From assembly GCA_022579005.1 (NCBI GenBank), contig MU401604.1, positions 33,123 to 97,122 on the forward strand: a DNA stretch of 64,000 nt. The letters are read 5' to 3'. This document shows positions 21,601 to 33,899 of this stretch, one piece after another. A program made the translations under genes and the position numbers. The stretch's first letter is position 1; each line of letters begins with the position of its first letter. Origin of the DNA: Poronia punctata (Eukaryota; Ascomycota; Sordariomycetes; Xylariales; Xylariaceae). The notes beneath the pieces were generated by a model. That model searched no databases. It saw nothing but the letters and a program-made list of their open reading frames with translations, and was not told the DNA's origin.

Positions 21601-24600
21601 AGCCCTTCAAAGAGCTCATCGTAAGCCCGGAGCTCAACAAGCGGGCGGAGCTGGGGATCGAAAGCCTTGTCAGGGATGTACGACTTGACCAGAGCCAGGG
21701 AGAACTGGATCCAGGCATTTGCTAAATAAATGTTTTCTGTGCACCCGCGAGCGCGATGGGCAACCAACGACGCAAACACAGCAGCAAAATGCCTGTTGAT
21801 TTCTGCAGAGACACCCTCAGACTCGTCGAGAATCTTGCCAGGAATGATGTCTTCAATCCTGTATGATAACCCATCTTTGCCGAAACTGACAGAAGCAGCT
21901 ACATCTGCAGTCGCCGCATTACCGCGACCGGCCGAGAAGATGTCATATATGGCTGGATTGTAGGCGACGAGGATATCCAGCATTAAATTCCATAACACAT
22001 CATTGAGCTTCTCGCTGGAGTCTGCAGTAATGGACTCTGAGTGTAGGCTGATCTGTTTTGCGAGTAAGGGGAATTCGGTTTCCAGTGACCTTAGACGGCT
22101 TAAAGGTGCCGAGTCAACGCTGTTGAGCTTCTTCATGACCTTGATAGGCAGACCTTCTCTCCATTGCAACGAGTCGTGCTCGTCTGGAACAAGACTCCCT
22201 ATCAATTGCATTTGAGTCGAGGTGTCAGTTGCGCTGTTGAGACGCAGAAGGGTGACCAGCGAAGTATCGGACAAGGGAACAATGTCATCGATGACTGGTG
22301 GGGATATAGCTCGTCGATGAATGGCATCAATAATGTTGAGCTGCAGAAGAGCGGCAAATTCGGAAGCCAGAAAAGGAGGTTCCGCAGCTGTCTCATCAGC
22401 GTACAGATTGGTCATTTGCTCGATCTCCTTCTGCAAAGGCTGGAAAAGGCCATCCGTGTTAGCCTCTCCTAGCCGCACAAGACGGTAAGCCTTTGTGAAA
22501 GAGTCCATGATCTTGGAAAGGTCGGTAGATGTGACTGTTGATTTCCACTTGACTTGGTCGAATAGAGCAGCAAGCCTTTCCATGTGGGAAAGCTGTTCAA
22601 ACACATGGTCGTCCTGAGTGGGTATGGGCCGCAATATTTTCCACAAGCTTTCCATTCCTAAGCCGGTCGACAGCTTGAACCCAGCCACGAAACATTCGTT
22701 CAATCCATTGGAAATCGTTTTTATAAGCTGGAGGGTGTTCCTTTCTTCCACGCAACAGAGATGCTCGTTAAACCTGGTCGACATGTGGCTGAGGTGAGCC
22801 TGGAAAGTGGCCTCTTCAAAGGGCGATTGAGTGAGATACTGAAACGTTCGCTTCCAGAAGTGGATTAGGTCACGGAGGTAATATTTGTTTTGCTATGACC
22901 GTCAGTAAAGATATAGTTAGGGGAGGACAACAATAAATACTACTCACTTTCCAACATTCGGACGTCTCCAGCTGGTTTTTGAGGTAAGCCTCGACAGTTT
23001 GGACGACGCCGGTAAGAAACTGCACCGACCGAGCTGTCGAGTCTTTCTGCACGGCTGCAACTTGTTCTACCACAAAGGAACGCTGTAAACGGTTCATGCT
23101 TGAGATTTGAAGATTAATCGCCCGAGACTTCTGCTCCTCCAGAGCACTCCACGCTGCGGAGAGATTCAAGGACAGCTCGTAACAAGTCCCCAGCCAAAAG
23201 GGTAACTGCGACGAGAATCCATGGAGAAGAGGCACAATAGGAGAGTTTTGCAGGGGATGCAAAGCCTGTGACAGGTTAGCTTATGGGTGAAAACAGAGAG
23301 AGAGAGAGAGAGCGAAAAGACAACCAAGGGGAAATAGAACCGGAGATGGGAGACTCACGATAAATTTCGTAATGTGGTCGTGGCCAGAATCATCCACAGG
23401 TCTACATAACTTCTGGATCGAGCTCTGAATGTCCATGGTCAGGGGTGACGTGGAGACCAACATGGGTGAGCTCATAGCTTCGGCGGAAATTAGGCGACTT
23501 CCGGGTAGTGAGCTTATCCCGAGAGAGCTACTACTTAAGCTCGAGACCTTGGAACCGAGTCTCAAATCATCCAAGGATAGACCGTCTACAGCCAACTTCC
23601 CGAGTGAGGTCCCGTTGGCGGTATCGTGGTACATTGCTACCATCAATGATCTATATCTCTCTAAGCCGGCCTCGACATCGGCGACTCTTCCTGCCCAGCT
23701 TGTGGTCGTCAACGATTGCGGCCCAATATAGATCTCAACTGCACGGTTTCTCATCGCTCTAGAAAGCTCGCCGTAGCGAGGATCCACCGTCAAGAATACT
23801 CGGAAATCGGGATGCGGTTTTATTACTCGGGGTTCTCCATTTTCGCCGCAATGTTCGTTCACGATCAAACATCCATCCGGTTCCAGTAGTGAATTCAGTC
23901 GGTCCAGGACAGATGCGCTGCAGAGATTTGCATTGTCGAGCACCAGCCACTGGCCTTTCTGAACAGCATGGACAATAACACCATCCAACCATTCGAACCT
24001 AGGATTCGAGATGCTTGTCGAACGTTGTAGGATCTCTCCCGCTTCCTTCAGCACTACCCCCAGTTCTGAATCTGGAGATATCTGTGCGTATAAACCGTGG
24101 ACGAGGGTCGACAAATACGCATATTCCTGTGTCTGCTGATCCCTGCTCTGGAGGGCATGTAGAAGATCAACGGCCATATCGGGGACATTTTGGGGCAAGG
24201 CGCTCAAGGTTGTCTGTTGCAAAGTCGACTCAAGTCTTTTGATGGTCACATTAACCTCCCTCAAGGGGTCAGACTGTTCAAAGCCTCCGATCAGATCCAT
24301 AGTGTCGATATCCGCATTCATCGGGAATGTGACGAGCGTCTTTCCGGCTAGAGCAGCAACTTGGTGAAGAAGAGCAGACTTGCCAGAACCCGAGGGCCCG
24401 ACCAGAATACAAGGCAGATTCTGTTTGACGCACACCAGTAGAGACTCCAACTCATGTAATCTTGGCACCGTGTCTATACCGGGCGGACGAGAAGGTTTTA
24501 GGAGCAGATTGCGTGTCATGTGCGCGAAGCCGATCTGGAAAGCCGAGGCGTTCATATCATGATATAATTGGTGGCGTTTTGGTTGAGATCCGAAAGCGTC

Positions 24601-27600
24601 AGCGTATAGTCGATCGACTTCTGAACGATCCTTATCATTCCGGAAGCGCTGGCGTATGGCAATGTTCAAAAAGTCGTCGACTGCTCCGGTAGAGAGGAGG
24701 GGATCAGGAGATGTCAGGAGGTGCAGCCATCGAAGCGTATCACGAAGATTGAACTCCCACGGGCTCCCTTGTGACCCGAAAGATCGGTCGAGAATGCGAA
24801 GCTCTAGATTAGAGATAAACTTGATCATCCTTGCCACGGTTTCTGACGGGACACCCGGAAAGTTGTGTTTCGCAATTAGAAGTAAATCTTCATCGCTAAA
24901 CACATCCGCATACACGACGATGAAGCGATTGACGAAGGAGCTGGGTAAGCCCTTTCTCCCGCCTCCTTGATGATGCGGGTTCTGTGCTGCAAAGAGACGG
25001 AAATCGGGGTGCCTCTTAAACACTTGGTCGAGTTCAGAGATGTAGACCTCGCCACGGTGATCTAAACATGCGTTTAGACCCTCGAGAACTGACTGCGAGG
25101 CCAGGTTCATTTCATCGAGTAGAACCCATTCGCCGTTCTGCATAGCCCGCAAGAAAGGGGCATCTCTCCAAGCAAAATGTCCTGCCTCTGCACCTTCAAC
25201 TGGAACATCTGTACCGAAAAGATCCATAAGATCGGTCTGGTCCGAGAGATTGATTCTCGTCAAAGGATGGCCACATGCCCGGGCAAGGGCACTGACCAAT
25301 GTTGTCTTTCCCACGCCGGGACTGCCCTCTAAAAGAATGGGTTTTTGCACATGCAGTGCTCGGATCACCCTCATCGCATTTAATTTTGTTGTGGGTGCAT
25401 TTAGAGCAAAGCCGACCTCGAAGTTCTCGTTGGATTTCCGATTCATGGCATATTCTCCGATGCGAAGCATGGTGGGCTCAATGCAAAGGTTTAAGGGTGC
25501 GCGATATATCGAAGTGGCATCGGCATCGAGAAGCTCGCTTAGCTTATCGAGGCATCTTTGCCGCTGCTCGTCCATGCTTTTCGGATCAATAGAGATCAAG
25601 GCGGAAGGGTTTGCGCCGAGGGTATCGATGAAGACCGTGGCAGCTCCCTGGACGACAGAGAAGACGCCCGACCGGCCCTTGCTCTCGTTGACAAACTTGA
25701 CCCAGACAAGGATATCTCGAATGGAAAACGCCGTTGAGGCGGTCGATCGGAAATTTCGGCCAAACCAATAAGAGAAATCGACGATGACCTTGGCAAAAGT
25801 CTGGTATTGCTTCTCGAGTTTTGACAGGACGATTTGGAGAACATCGTCGTTCCCTGACAGAGGCTGTACCCATATCTCGGTAAATCGATTCCTCAGGGCG
25901 GGTGATAGTTCTTTCTTGCCAAAATCACCGCCGGGGTTCATCGTGGCGAGGAATTGGAAGCCAGCATCAGCTTTGACGAAGGAATTGTCGATTCCCTTTT
26001 CAGCAAGGAGAATAGTGCGCTGTGGTTCGAGAACCGAGTTGAGCCTTTCGAGGACAGAATCATCCGCGAGTGATATCTCATCAAGCAAAAAGTAATGGCC
26101 GCTGCGCATGGCATGGACCAAGCTTCCATCCGCCCATTCAAATAGCGCCTTGCTCTTCACCTCGTTGTCCCCTATTCTCTGTCGCAAATTATCCGGGAGT
26201 CTGGATAAGGACGAACTATCCAGAGCATGGTATGCCGACAGTAATCTATCCAGGTCTCCTTGGGTGTCTAGCTCCAGAAGCCGCAGGGCCTCTGTTACGC
26301 CCTGCATTAAAATCTCAGAAATGGCGCCTCGGTTTCGGATGGGTCGCTGAGATCCGATCAAATCTCCAGTCTCGGTGTTTTGATGAGCATTAACGATGTG
26401 GAGTTCCTTTCCAAGAGATTCGGCGAGCAGCTGGCAGACGGTAGTCTTGCCGCATCCAGTTTCTCCCACTAGTAAGACCGGTTCGTTATGTCGAAGAGCA
26501 CTGGCGACCAAGACATAAAGACGACGCATGGCCTGTGTCCAGACAACACCTTGGTTGTTATTAGGGGGCTGCACCCGAAGATATGGTGATTTCTCAAGGT
26601 CATAAAGCTGATCCTGGTCGATCTTGACTTTGAATACGGTTTCGATGACCTCTTTGACAGCCAAACGTTCCTCTTCGTTCCTGACTCTCTCTGCTAGGAG
26701 CATGAAGCCGTTGGCAGCAATCTCCTCTCGCGACTCGGCACTCCTCAACGCCCATCTGAAAAGATCTCTCAGCGTCGCAAAACTGTCCTTGTTTTCAAAG
26801 AGACGGCTAGTCTGCCGTAACCTTGACAGTTCTTTGTACACGTTGACGATTCTCCTGCAATCCGACGGAGCTGTGTACAAGCTCCGCTTCTGTAGAATGG
26901 TTTCCAGTTCATCTTCGGGGATATCATCAAAGTGCAGCTCGAGAAATCGATTGCGGAAAGCTCGTGACAACGCCTTTCTTCCTCCATACAGACCGGCTGG
27001 ATTTTGGGTGGCGAAAAGCATGAAATTTTCATGTGGACGTACGACTTCTTGCGTCTCGGGGATAAGCAGCTCACGGTTGTCGTCTAGCAGACGGTTAAGA
27101 GCCTCGAGGACATCGGTTGGGGCAAGATTCAGCTCGTCCAATACAATCCAGTGGCCCTGTCGCAATGCTTGTACCAGTAAACCTTCTTGAAATTGCAACT
27201 TCCCTGTAGCATCAGACACGTAGGTGCCCAAGTATTCCTGGAGATCTGTGTGCTCGTGATTGTTGATACGGACAAACTTGTTTCCACTGTAATTGGCCAA
27301 ATACTCGATCATACTGGTCTTGCCCGCTGAGGTAGGACCTTGGATAAGCACTGGGAAGCGTCTAGTCGAAGTGGCCCGCACGAGGTTGAGGAGATTTCGT
27401 TCAACATAAGGTGTGATGATGTAGTCGGAACGTTCAATGGGTGTTTCGACACCCCGGAGAAGCCAGTAATGGCGGTCTTTATTACGGTTCGAAAATTTGA
27501 CGTACTCCCTTCCATCACTTGGGTGTTTGGGTGCCTGGGAAAGTAGTGATTTGGCGTTACCATGTCTGTCCAGCAGGTGATGGTGAATAAGAGGCACAAG

Positions 27601-30600
27601 CGTCTCTTCTGACGCGCGATCAAGTAATGTCAAAAACCCCATCGAGAAACCCTCAAATAGAGATCGACGAAGCCCATAGATCGGGGACACGTCGTTGACA
27701 TAGCTTAGAACACGGGTTAGTGTTCGAAGACTGAAATGCGGTACTTCGTTAGCACCATCCACTAGACGCTTCTCCTCTGCCCGTCTTTTAGTGTCCAGGT
27801 ACAATCGGGCAATATCATCGGCAGCTTGATCGTCCTTGGCGCTCTTTCCACTCAAATATGCCTTGATGATGGTCAAGAGATCCTTCAAGTTTCTGTCCGG
27901 GCTCCCAACGTATAATTCGGTGAAACGTGATCTCAGTCCGAGCGGCAGATCCCTCTTACCGATATCCGTTGCGGGATTCATGGCACCAAATATGCGGAAG
28001 TCTGGGTGCGCCTTCACCCGTTCGATTTCCCCCGTTTCGGACAACAGGATGGATGGCTCATCGCTCGATAGCAAGTCTGCGATACTTTCGAGAGTATCAG
28101 GCGACGCGAGATTGATTTCATCTAGCAGAACCCAATCTCCATTTCTCGCCGCCTTGACGATATTGCCTTCTACAAATGCGAAGGCGAAGTTCCCCGACCC
28201 TCCAGAAACTTGGATGTCGAACTGATCCAGGTTTTTCGTAAATGTTTCCCACCTTGGCTTCAGATCGAGCAATGACTGGAGTTTGGATTCCGTTTTACGT
28301 CGCTTCACTGCTGGCCGCTCGCCGGCATCTCCATTGCCCGTCCCGGCTTTTGCCTGTAAATCATCGAGGATCTTGTTGAACATCTTCGGGGCCTCTCGCC
28401 ACAGCTTCAAGACCCGAGTCCACTGGCCTTTGGCGGCGCACTTGCCTATCTGTTCCAGGTATTTCTGGTTCTTCGTTGCAGAGATGCCTGTCGAGTTGAA
28501 CAGGTCTTCAAATTCCTCCTTTAATGGAACAGCCAGGCTACGGGCATTGACGGGTTTGAAACCACCGAGGAGGTCTCCCACCTCGCTTTGCTGTGACAGA
28601 TTAACAGCAACAAGCTTATGACCAAGCGTTTCCGCCAACTGCTGCACCACAGTTGTTTTTCCGATTCCCGTTTCGCCAACCAGGAGCACAGGCTCACGTA
28701 GTTTGACGGATACAGCGATTTGTTCGAGCAGTCGCTTCGCATGGCTAGTATTTGCAAAAGGTTTCTTAGACTTCACAACTCTACTCGCGTGGCGCCGCTT
28801 GGTCAACATGACTCTTCCAATCTTCAGATTGTTCGGAGTATCTTCCAACTGAGGTACATAGAGATCGAGGTAATGTTCCATTAGTTGCTTCGGCAGATGC
28901 ATCTCTTGCGCAATGCAGCTCACAAGCTGAAGCTTGGCCTCTTGCTTTGTAAGGCTGCCGCAGAAGCAGTCAATCGCTTCCATGAACATCCAATCTCTGG
29001 TTCGCTCGGTGATAGGCTCCTCGCCTGTCTTGCATCCGGCGGCAACGAGAATGTCTTTGAGCCGGTGACACCATTTCAGGAGATCCCTCGGGGTGATCGG
29101 ACGCTCGCTTGTGCGTCCCGCATTGGTCATGGAAAGAACATTACAGAGTCTGGTATAAACAGCCATGACAACTGATGTATATTTGTGCAACAGGGGGTAT
29201 CTTCCAAAAATGATTTGTTCCAATTCGGCATAGGACTGGATTTTCATACTCGACAGGCTCCAGAATCTTTGGCCGAGGAAGCTCGGTATATTCTCGTGAC
29301 CATGTGTTCCTCTTGTAGTTCTCACCGTGGCGAATAATCGAAATGTACTAGATGCCTCGATCGTTTCTCCACGGCTGGGTATCAGCAGCTTGCCATGCTC
29401 CACCAGGGGTAGGAGCGTGCTCATTAATTCATTGGGTGCCCGGTCCAAATCTTCTATCAGGACCCAGCGACCCTCTCGCACAGCAGTTGTCAATACGCCA
29501 GGTCTCCAGGAAAAGGAGCCGGGTTTTGAGTCTGTGGAATACAGCCCAACGAGCATCTTTGCGTCGGTCTGTTCGTTGAGGTGCAGGGTCACCATGCTCG
29601 ACTCCATGCCGAGCTCACGGGCAAGTTCATGCACGGCTGATGTCTTCCCGGATCCAGGCAATCCATGAAGCAAAATGGGCGCGGCTTTCTGAAGATTCTC
29701 GGCAAGACTCTCGAGATTCGCAAGGGTTGTAGGGGTATGCACCAGGGTCGAAGGCGACGAAGGAGGACCATTTGGTCGAGGGAATATGATGCTCCCATAT
29801 TGCATTACCTGATCTGTCAATGGTTGTGGAGGTATTCTATCGATGGATGATCTAGTCTCACAAGCCTTTCTCACTTCCAGCCGGAATTGTTCCATCTCCA
29901 TAGCCCGTTTGTGCTCAAAAAGAGACAAAAAGACATAGTCAACATGTACTCCGTCCACATCGGCGCGAAGCGAATCAGCAGGGATAGACTCATGATTAAC
30001 ATGTTGCCTCATAAGCTCCTCTTCCTTATAGTCCGAGGCATTCGTCTGGCAGCAGAATACCTTGATAGCAAGGTATCGAGCAGGGGCCGATTCATGTCTG
30101 AACAGGACTTGAACTTGGGAAGGTTGCACAAGCGGCCCATATATTTTGTGATCGAAATTCAACAGCCTCCAGAGAGCGAGAAGATTTCGGAGAAGATCCG
30201 GCTCAGAAAGGGGAGTAGTTTGTGAGCGGCTCAGTGAGTTGAGAGTGAAGGGGCGCAATCCGCCTATATGCGCCAACGAAGTTTCACTTATATACCTTTC
30301 CAAGAAAACTGAAAGGTGAGGTGCGAACGGGAGGATTCTCGCAAAGGCGGCGATAATCTGGTCCTCTTGTCCCGCATTTTGATATCTCAGTACCCATTGT
30401 GCGCATACATCGGCAAAGACATGCTCGAAATAAACGAAAATCGGGCTTGTGAGCCGGGGTATTAGTGCCGCCGCAGCGATGGCATCGAGGAAGTTCGCGG
30501 TGGTGTGGTTGCGAATAACTTCCAGTAATTCATGCGGTATTTGGCTCAAAAGAGCCTCGTCGTCCAGGAGCTGCGCTCTTTGTAAGCTCACATCGACAAC

Positions 30601-30606
30601 CGCCAT
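15654..30606 (-). CDS. MDN1: Midasin, giant AAA+ ATPase of 60S ribosome assembly
   Basis: Dynein-like mechanoenzyme that strips assembly factors (Ytm1, Rsa4) from pre-60S particles in the nucleolus and nucleoplasm. Three exons, 30606-23359, 23265-22948 and 22892-15654, all phase 0, give about 4934 aa, the usual size. The start MAVVDVSLQRAQLLDD fits the family; the frame is open upstream, but with no better ATG. Six AAA+ modules carry Walker A motifs at about residues 313 (GLPGSGKT), 643 (GETGIGKT), 1089 (GPTSAGKT), 1379 (GETGCGKT), 1759 (GSPGVGKT) and 2069 (GPSGSGKS). A long helical linker follows, then an Asp/Glu-rich tail (about 4090-4600). The C-terminal MIDAS/VWA domain carries the metal motif DDSKSMG at about 4725, which grips the UBL domains of its clients. 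The acidic tail leaves long antisense open frames that are not genes. Confidence 0.97.
16650..18200 (-). other. Asp/Glu-rich low-complexity segment of midasin
   Basis: About 500 residues dominated by Asp, Glu, Gln, Lys and Ser, with runs such as DEEEEEEDDKK. This is the flexible acidic tether that joins the AAA ring and linker to the MIDAS domain. It is within the coding sequence, and its codon bias (GAG/GAT/GAC/GAA) explains the open frames on the other strand. Confidence 0.9.
23296..23312. repeat. (GA)n tract in midasin intron 1
   Basis: Short run of about eight GA units on the plus strand, inside the 93-nt intron between midasin exons 1 and 2 (CT-rich on the coding strand). Confidence 0.8.
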
Positions 30607-31052
30607 GATCGTCGAGAAAACACAAGATATGTGCTTTACAAACCAAATCACCACATGAATTTGGCTTGAGAATTTGGTATCCCGATAAGGCGGATCCTTG
30701 TCGCTCGGAACTTTTTCTGCCAAGGTCAAAAGTTTAGGCGGTGAGACCAGGTACGGGGGATACACGCTATAGCAATCACTGACCGAAGACGCTGAACAGG
30801 ACGCTGGAGCAGTGAGCAGAGCTCAGTTGGGGCCCACTTCCTACTCTACTTGTAGTGCGGTCTACCTACTCGTAGTCTAGCGGCAGGGGTATAGTGAATT
30901 GGGGGAGCCAGACAGAGCTTGGATCCAATACCGACAAAAATCTTGAAGTGAGTGCATTCGCGTATTTTGAACTTCATTTGAAGTCAGCTCCTGAGCCAAC
31001 CTTTCCCCCCAGCCCACCACGCAATTGGTTTCAAACCCACCCTTCGAAAACA
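30607..31052. promoter_or_regulatory. Compact divergent promoter, MDN1 / bL12m
   Basis: Only about 450 bases separate the start codons of two oppositely oriented translation-related genes: midasin (cytosolic ribosome assembly) and bL12m (mitoribosome). Both promoters must lie here. Shared control is possible but is an inference; no element could be named with certainty. Confidence 0.5.
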
Positions 31053-31667
31053 ATGTCAGTACCTTGTCGATATGCTGCTCGCAGCTGCGCGAGATCATTC
31101 CGATCTGGCCACTTCAAGGTCGCCACGCCATTCCTCCAGAACACATCTTCGACACAGAGGCGGCACAACTCAACAGAGGCTACCCCTATAAACCCCAAGA
31201 TTGCCGGAATCGTCGATCAAATCAGCCAATTGACCCTCCTCGAGACCGCGGACCTAGTTTCTAGCTTGAAGGTGGGAAATGCTCAGCGCAAACCCTTGTG
31301 TTGGGCCATTCCCGATACTAACTTGTGATACCTTTTTCAGTCTCGGCTTAACATCCCCGATCTCCCCGTTGGTGGCTTTGCTGCTGCTGCACCGGCTGCT
31401 GCCCCTGCCGCCGCTGAGGAGGCTGACGAGCCCGCCCCGGCTGCCCAAGAGAAGACGCTTTTCACGCTGAAGCTGACAGCGTTCGATACCGCCGCAAAGG
31501 CCAAGGTCATCAAGGAGGTCAAGAATCTGTTAGGATTGAGCTTAGTGGACAGCAAGAAGTTCGTCGAGAGCGCGCCCAAGACGATGAAGGAGTCAGTGCC
31601 GAAAGAGGAGGCTGAAAAGATCATTGCCACGATGAAGGAGCTTGGCGCTACCGTCGTCATGGACTAA
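31053..31667 (+). CDS. MNP1: Mitochondrial large-subunit ribosomal protein bL12m
   Basis: L7/L12 stalk protein of the mitoribosome, which recruits translation factor GTPases. Exons 31053-31271 and 31341-31667 give 181 aa. Residues 1 to about 40 are Arg/Ser-rich without acids (presequence, ending near QRRHNSTEA). The N-terminal dimerisation helix pair contains ISQLTLLETADLVSSLK. An Ala/Pro-rich hinge (AAAAPAAAPAAAEEADEPAP) follows, then the compact C-terminal domain with KTLFTLKLTAFD, KAKVIKEVKNLLGLSLVDSKKFVE and the final GATVVMD. The residues around IKEVK and GL.L.DSK form the factor-binding surface of the family. The intron falls exactly between dimerisation domain and hinge. Confidence 0.95.
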
Positions 31668-31930
31668 GCGGTGGGTGGTGGTGGTATCGATGTTCCACAT
31701 GCACGTGGGCTGGCTCATCAAGGGAGATTCGAAACAGCTGCGGGCTGGGAACAGGGAAAAAACACCGTGTATACATGTAATCTACCTTGTATAACATTTT
31801 GACAAATTAAATACAGATATACCACAACACAACGTTCGTCTATCACCATGGCCTATCACCTCGATTCGTTCATGTGTCCGAGCCACGCTTCTATGTCTAC
31901 ATTATTACGCCTATCTCTCTATATATACAT
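31668..31930. other. Convergent 3' spacer
   Basis: About 260 bases between bL12m and the converging ketopantoate-reductase-like gene. No feature was seen beyond short GTGG repeats after the stop. Confidence 0.5.
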
Positions 31931-32962
31931 CTATTTCGCTAAACACAAACTCGAGCTCAGCCCCTTGGCGAGGATATACACCGTCCGAAGCATGGGTACG
32001 GGGACCTTTTTCTCATTGGCAATTCTGACCGCATTCCCAACAATGGCGTCAACCTCGAGCTCTCGTCCCTCCAGGGTATCAGCCAGCATAGAGGGCTGGA
32101 GGCCGTCGCCGGGTCTCCGTAGCAGACGCTCCATATGATGCTGCACCATGTTCTCGTTGATCTCCGTGTACCCGCACGCCTGGGCTATACTAGCGATCTC
32201 GAGCATGAGATCGCGGATGAACTGATACGCCTCGTTATCCGCGTCTTCTCCGTCCGTGAGATTCATGAACTGCCTATCACGCAGCCTCACAAGCGCGCAC
32301 ACGGGATTCCACGACCCGTTGATCAGCAGCTTCCCCCAGCGCTGCGGCTGCACGTCGTCGTACAGCGTAGCAGTGCCGCCGCCACTCTGGACCATGTCCA
32401 CAAACTTCCGCGCGGCGTCCTTGTGTGTCTGGGGCACACCGGTTGCTGGGAACGTCCCCACGAGCAAGTGCTCTATTTCCCTGTGTGATACCTCGGTTGG
32501 CGAAGTCCGTGTCGCGGGGAGATATGCCACGGTGCTGAGGATGGCCACGTCGTCGCCGGCGTACAGACGCGCGTACTCGTCCTCGATGCCGATGCCGTTC
32601 TGTATGAGCACAACGGCCGTCTTCGCCGGTGTGATGGCAGGCCGGATCAGCTCCGCGGCCGAGGGCGTCATGGGCAACGCCTTGACCGTCACGAGGATGT
32701 AGTCGAAGGGTTGTGACCCTGCTTGGCATACCGCCTCGGCCACGGTCCGCACAATCCGTGGCCGCGCAAGTAACCCGTTTCCCCAGATGGTCGAATTGAG
32801 TGTGAACCCATCCCGCAAGGCCGCATCGTAATTCGACCGGCAGATGGCAGTAATGTCTGGCTTCGGGCTGGCCTGGGAAAGAATCCATCCGTAGACGGCG
32901 CCCATGCTGCCGGTCCCGAAAATCAGGACCCTTGGAGGCGTTGTCTCAGACATGTCTGTCAA
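31931..32962 (-). CDS. Ketopantoate reductase family (ApbA/PanE-like) oxidoreductase
   Basis: NAD(P)-dependent reductase of the 6-phosphogluconate-dehydrogenase-like superfamily. The family's founding reaction is reduction of 2-dehydropantoate to pantoate in CoA synthesis, but many fungal members have unknown substrates. Single exon, 343 aa. The Rossmann motif FGTGSMG lies at residues 15-21, followed by YILVTVKAL (the strand that contacts the cofactor) and QNGIGIEDEY. The C-terminal helical domain has RWGKLLINGSWNPVCAL, which contains the family's catalytic Lys and the Asn/Pro pair; ELEVDAIVGNAV near the end is also typical. Starts at 32962 (MTDMSETT) and 32953 (MSETT) are equally good. It could be the CoA-pathway enzyme or a paralogue; genome-wide counting would decide. 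Confidence 0.85.
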   Translation of the reverse strand: MTDMSETTPPRVLIFGTGSMGAVYGWILSQASPKPDITAICRSNYDAALRDGFTLNSTIWGNGLLARPRIVRTVAEAVCQAGSQPFDYILVTVKALPMTPSAAELIRPAITPAKTAVVLIQNGIGIEDEYARLYAGDDVAILSTVAYLPATRTSPTEVSHREIEHLLVGTFPATGVPQTHKDAARKFVDMVQSGGGTATLYDDVQPQRWGKLLINGSWNPVCALVRLRDRQFMNLTDGEDADNEAYQFIRDLMLEIASIAQACGYTEINENMVQHHMERLLRRPGDGLQPSMLADTLEGRELEVDAIVGNAVRIANEKKVPVPMLRTVYILAKGLSSSLCLAK

Positions 32963-33899
32963 ACAGCTTATAGACTATACAATTAGGTATATTACGTGAT
33001 GAACACATGGCAATTCATGGATAATGCACTTGATACGGCTACTTGGTAGTATATATAATATAAAAATCCCGGGAAACTCGTTTCACTACAGGTTATGTGG
33101 CGGTCAGGAATAGGGCTCCTTCTGTGGTATGCCTCCTTTGAATGGATGATCGCGACGATTGCCCCCACACATATCTTGGTACGCACTAGCTTTGACGCTT
33201 AATCAAGGAGGGTATCCTGCTGCCAAATGTTTTGATAAACCAACAGTTATAAAGTCGACATCGGAATAGTTATTAGCTCTTACCATATATTCTCATGTGC
33301 GTGAGTAGTCGTGGTTCATCAGCTCTTTGATATAATCCACCTCAGATAGGGGACCTCCCTACTTTCTCACCGCTCTTATGTACATTTGTCTGCAATAGGA
33401 AGTATATACTTGTATGGTACTTTGACGTTCCCAACGGATACGAGGTACCGTGGCGATGCGATGCGATGCCATCGACATATTGAAATTATTTTGCGTCGGA
33501 ATGCTCTCTTCACTTGTGTGTGCCCTCATACATTTTACGCAATGTCTGACAATCCTAGATGTCATGTTACACTGTCGACGCCATCTTTATTATGTACTAG
33601 GTAAGTATTGTGTATGAAGGCTGATACAGTCCTTCCCACCCCTGGTGCCTGGGAAAGGCGAGATGCATCACACCACGTTTTTTCTCGATATATATACATG
33701 GTCCCCCAAGTCCCTATTTTGGTTCGACAACGTTCAATCCGCCATTGGCAACGGCAGGGTTAGCTAGAAATAGCCTAGCCGGTGCAGATCCGTCGCGTGG
33801 CTTCCAATCTGGTAGTCGTACATCGTGTGATCATCATTCTACAATTGCGCCAACGCCGGTCCGAAGAAGAAAAAGAAGAAATAGCTAGTCCTTACTCTT
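32963..33899. other. Intergenic region, no gene seen
   Basis: About 940 bases between the ketopantoate reductase-like gene (promoter end) and the 3' end of the ZIP transporter, both on the minus strand. The short open frames on both strands have no family resemblance. AT-rich around 33040-33070. Confidence 0.5.
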
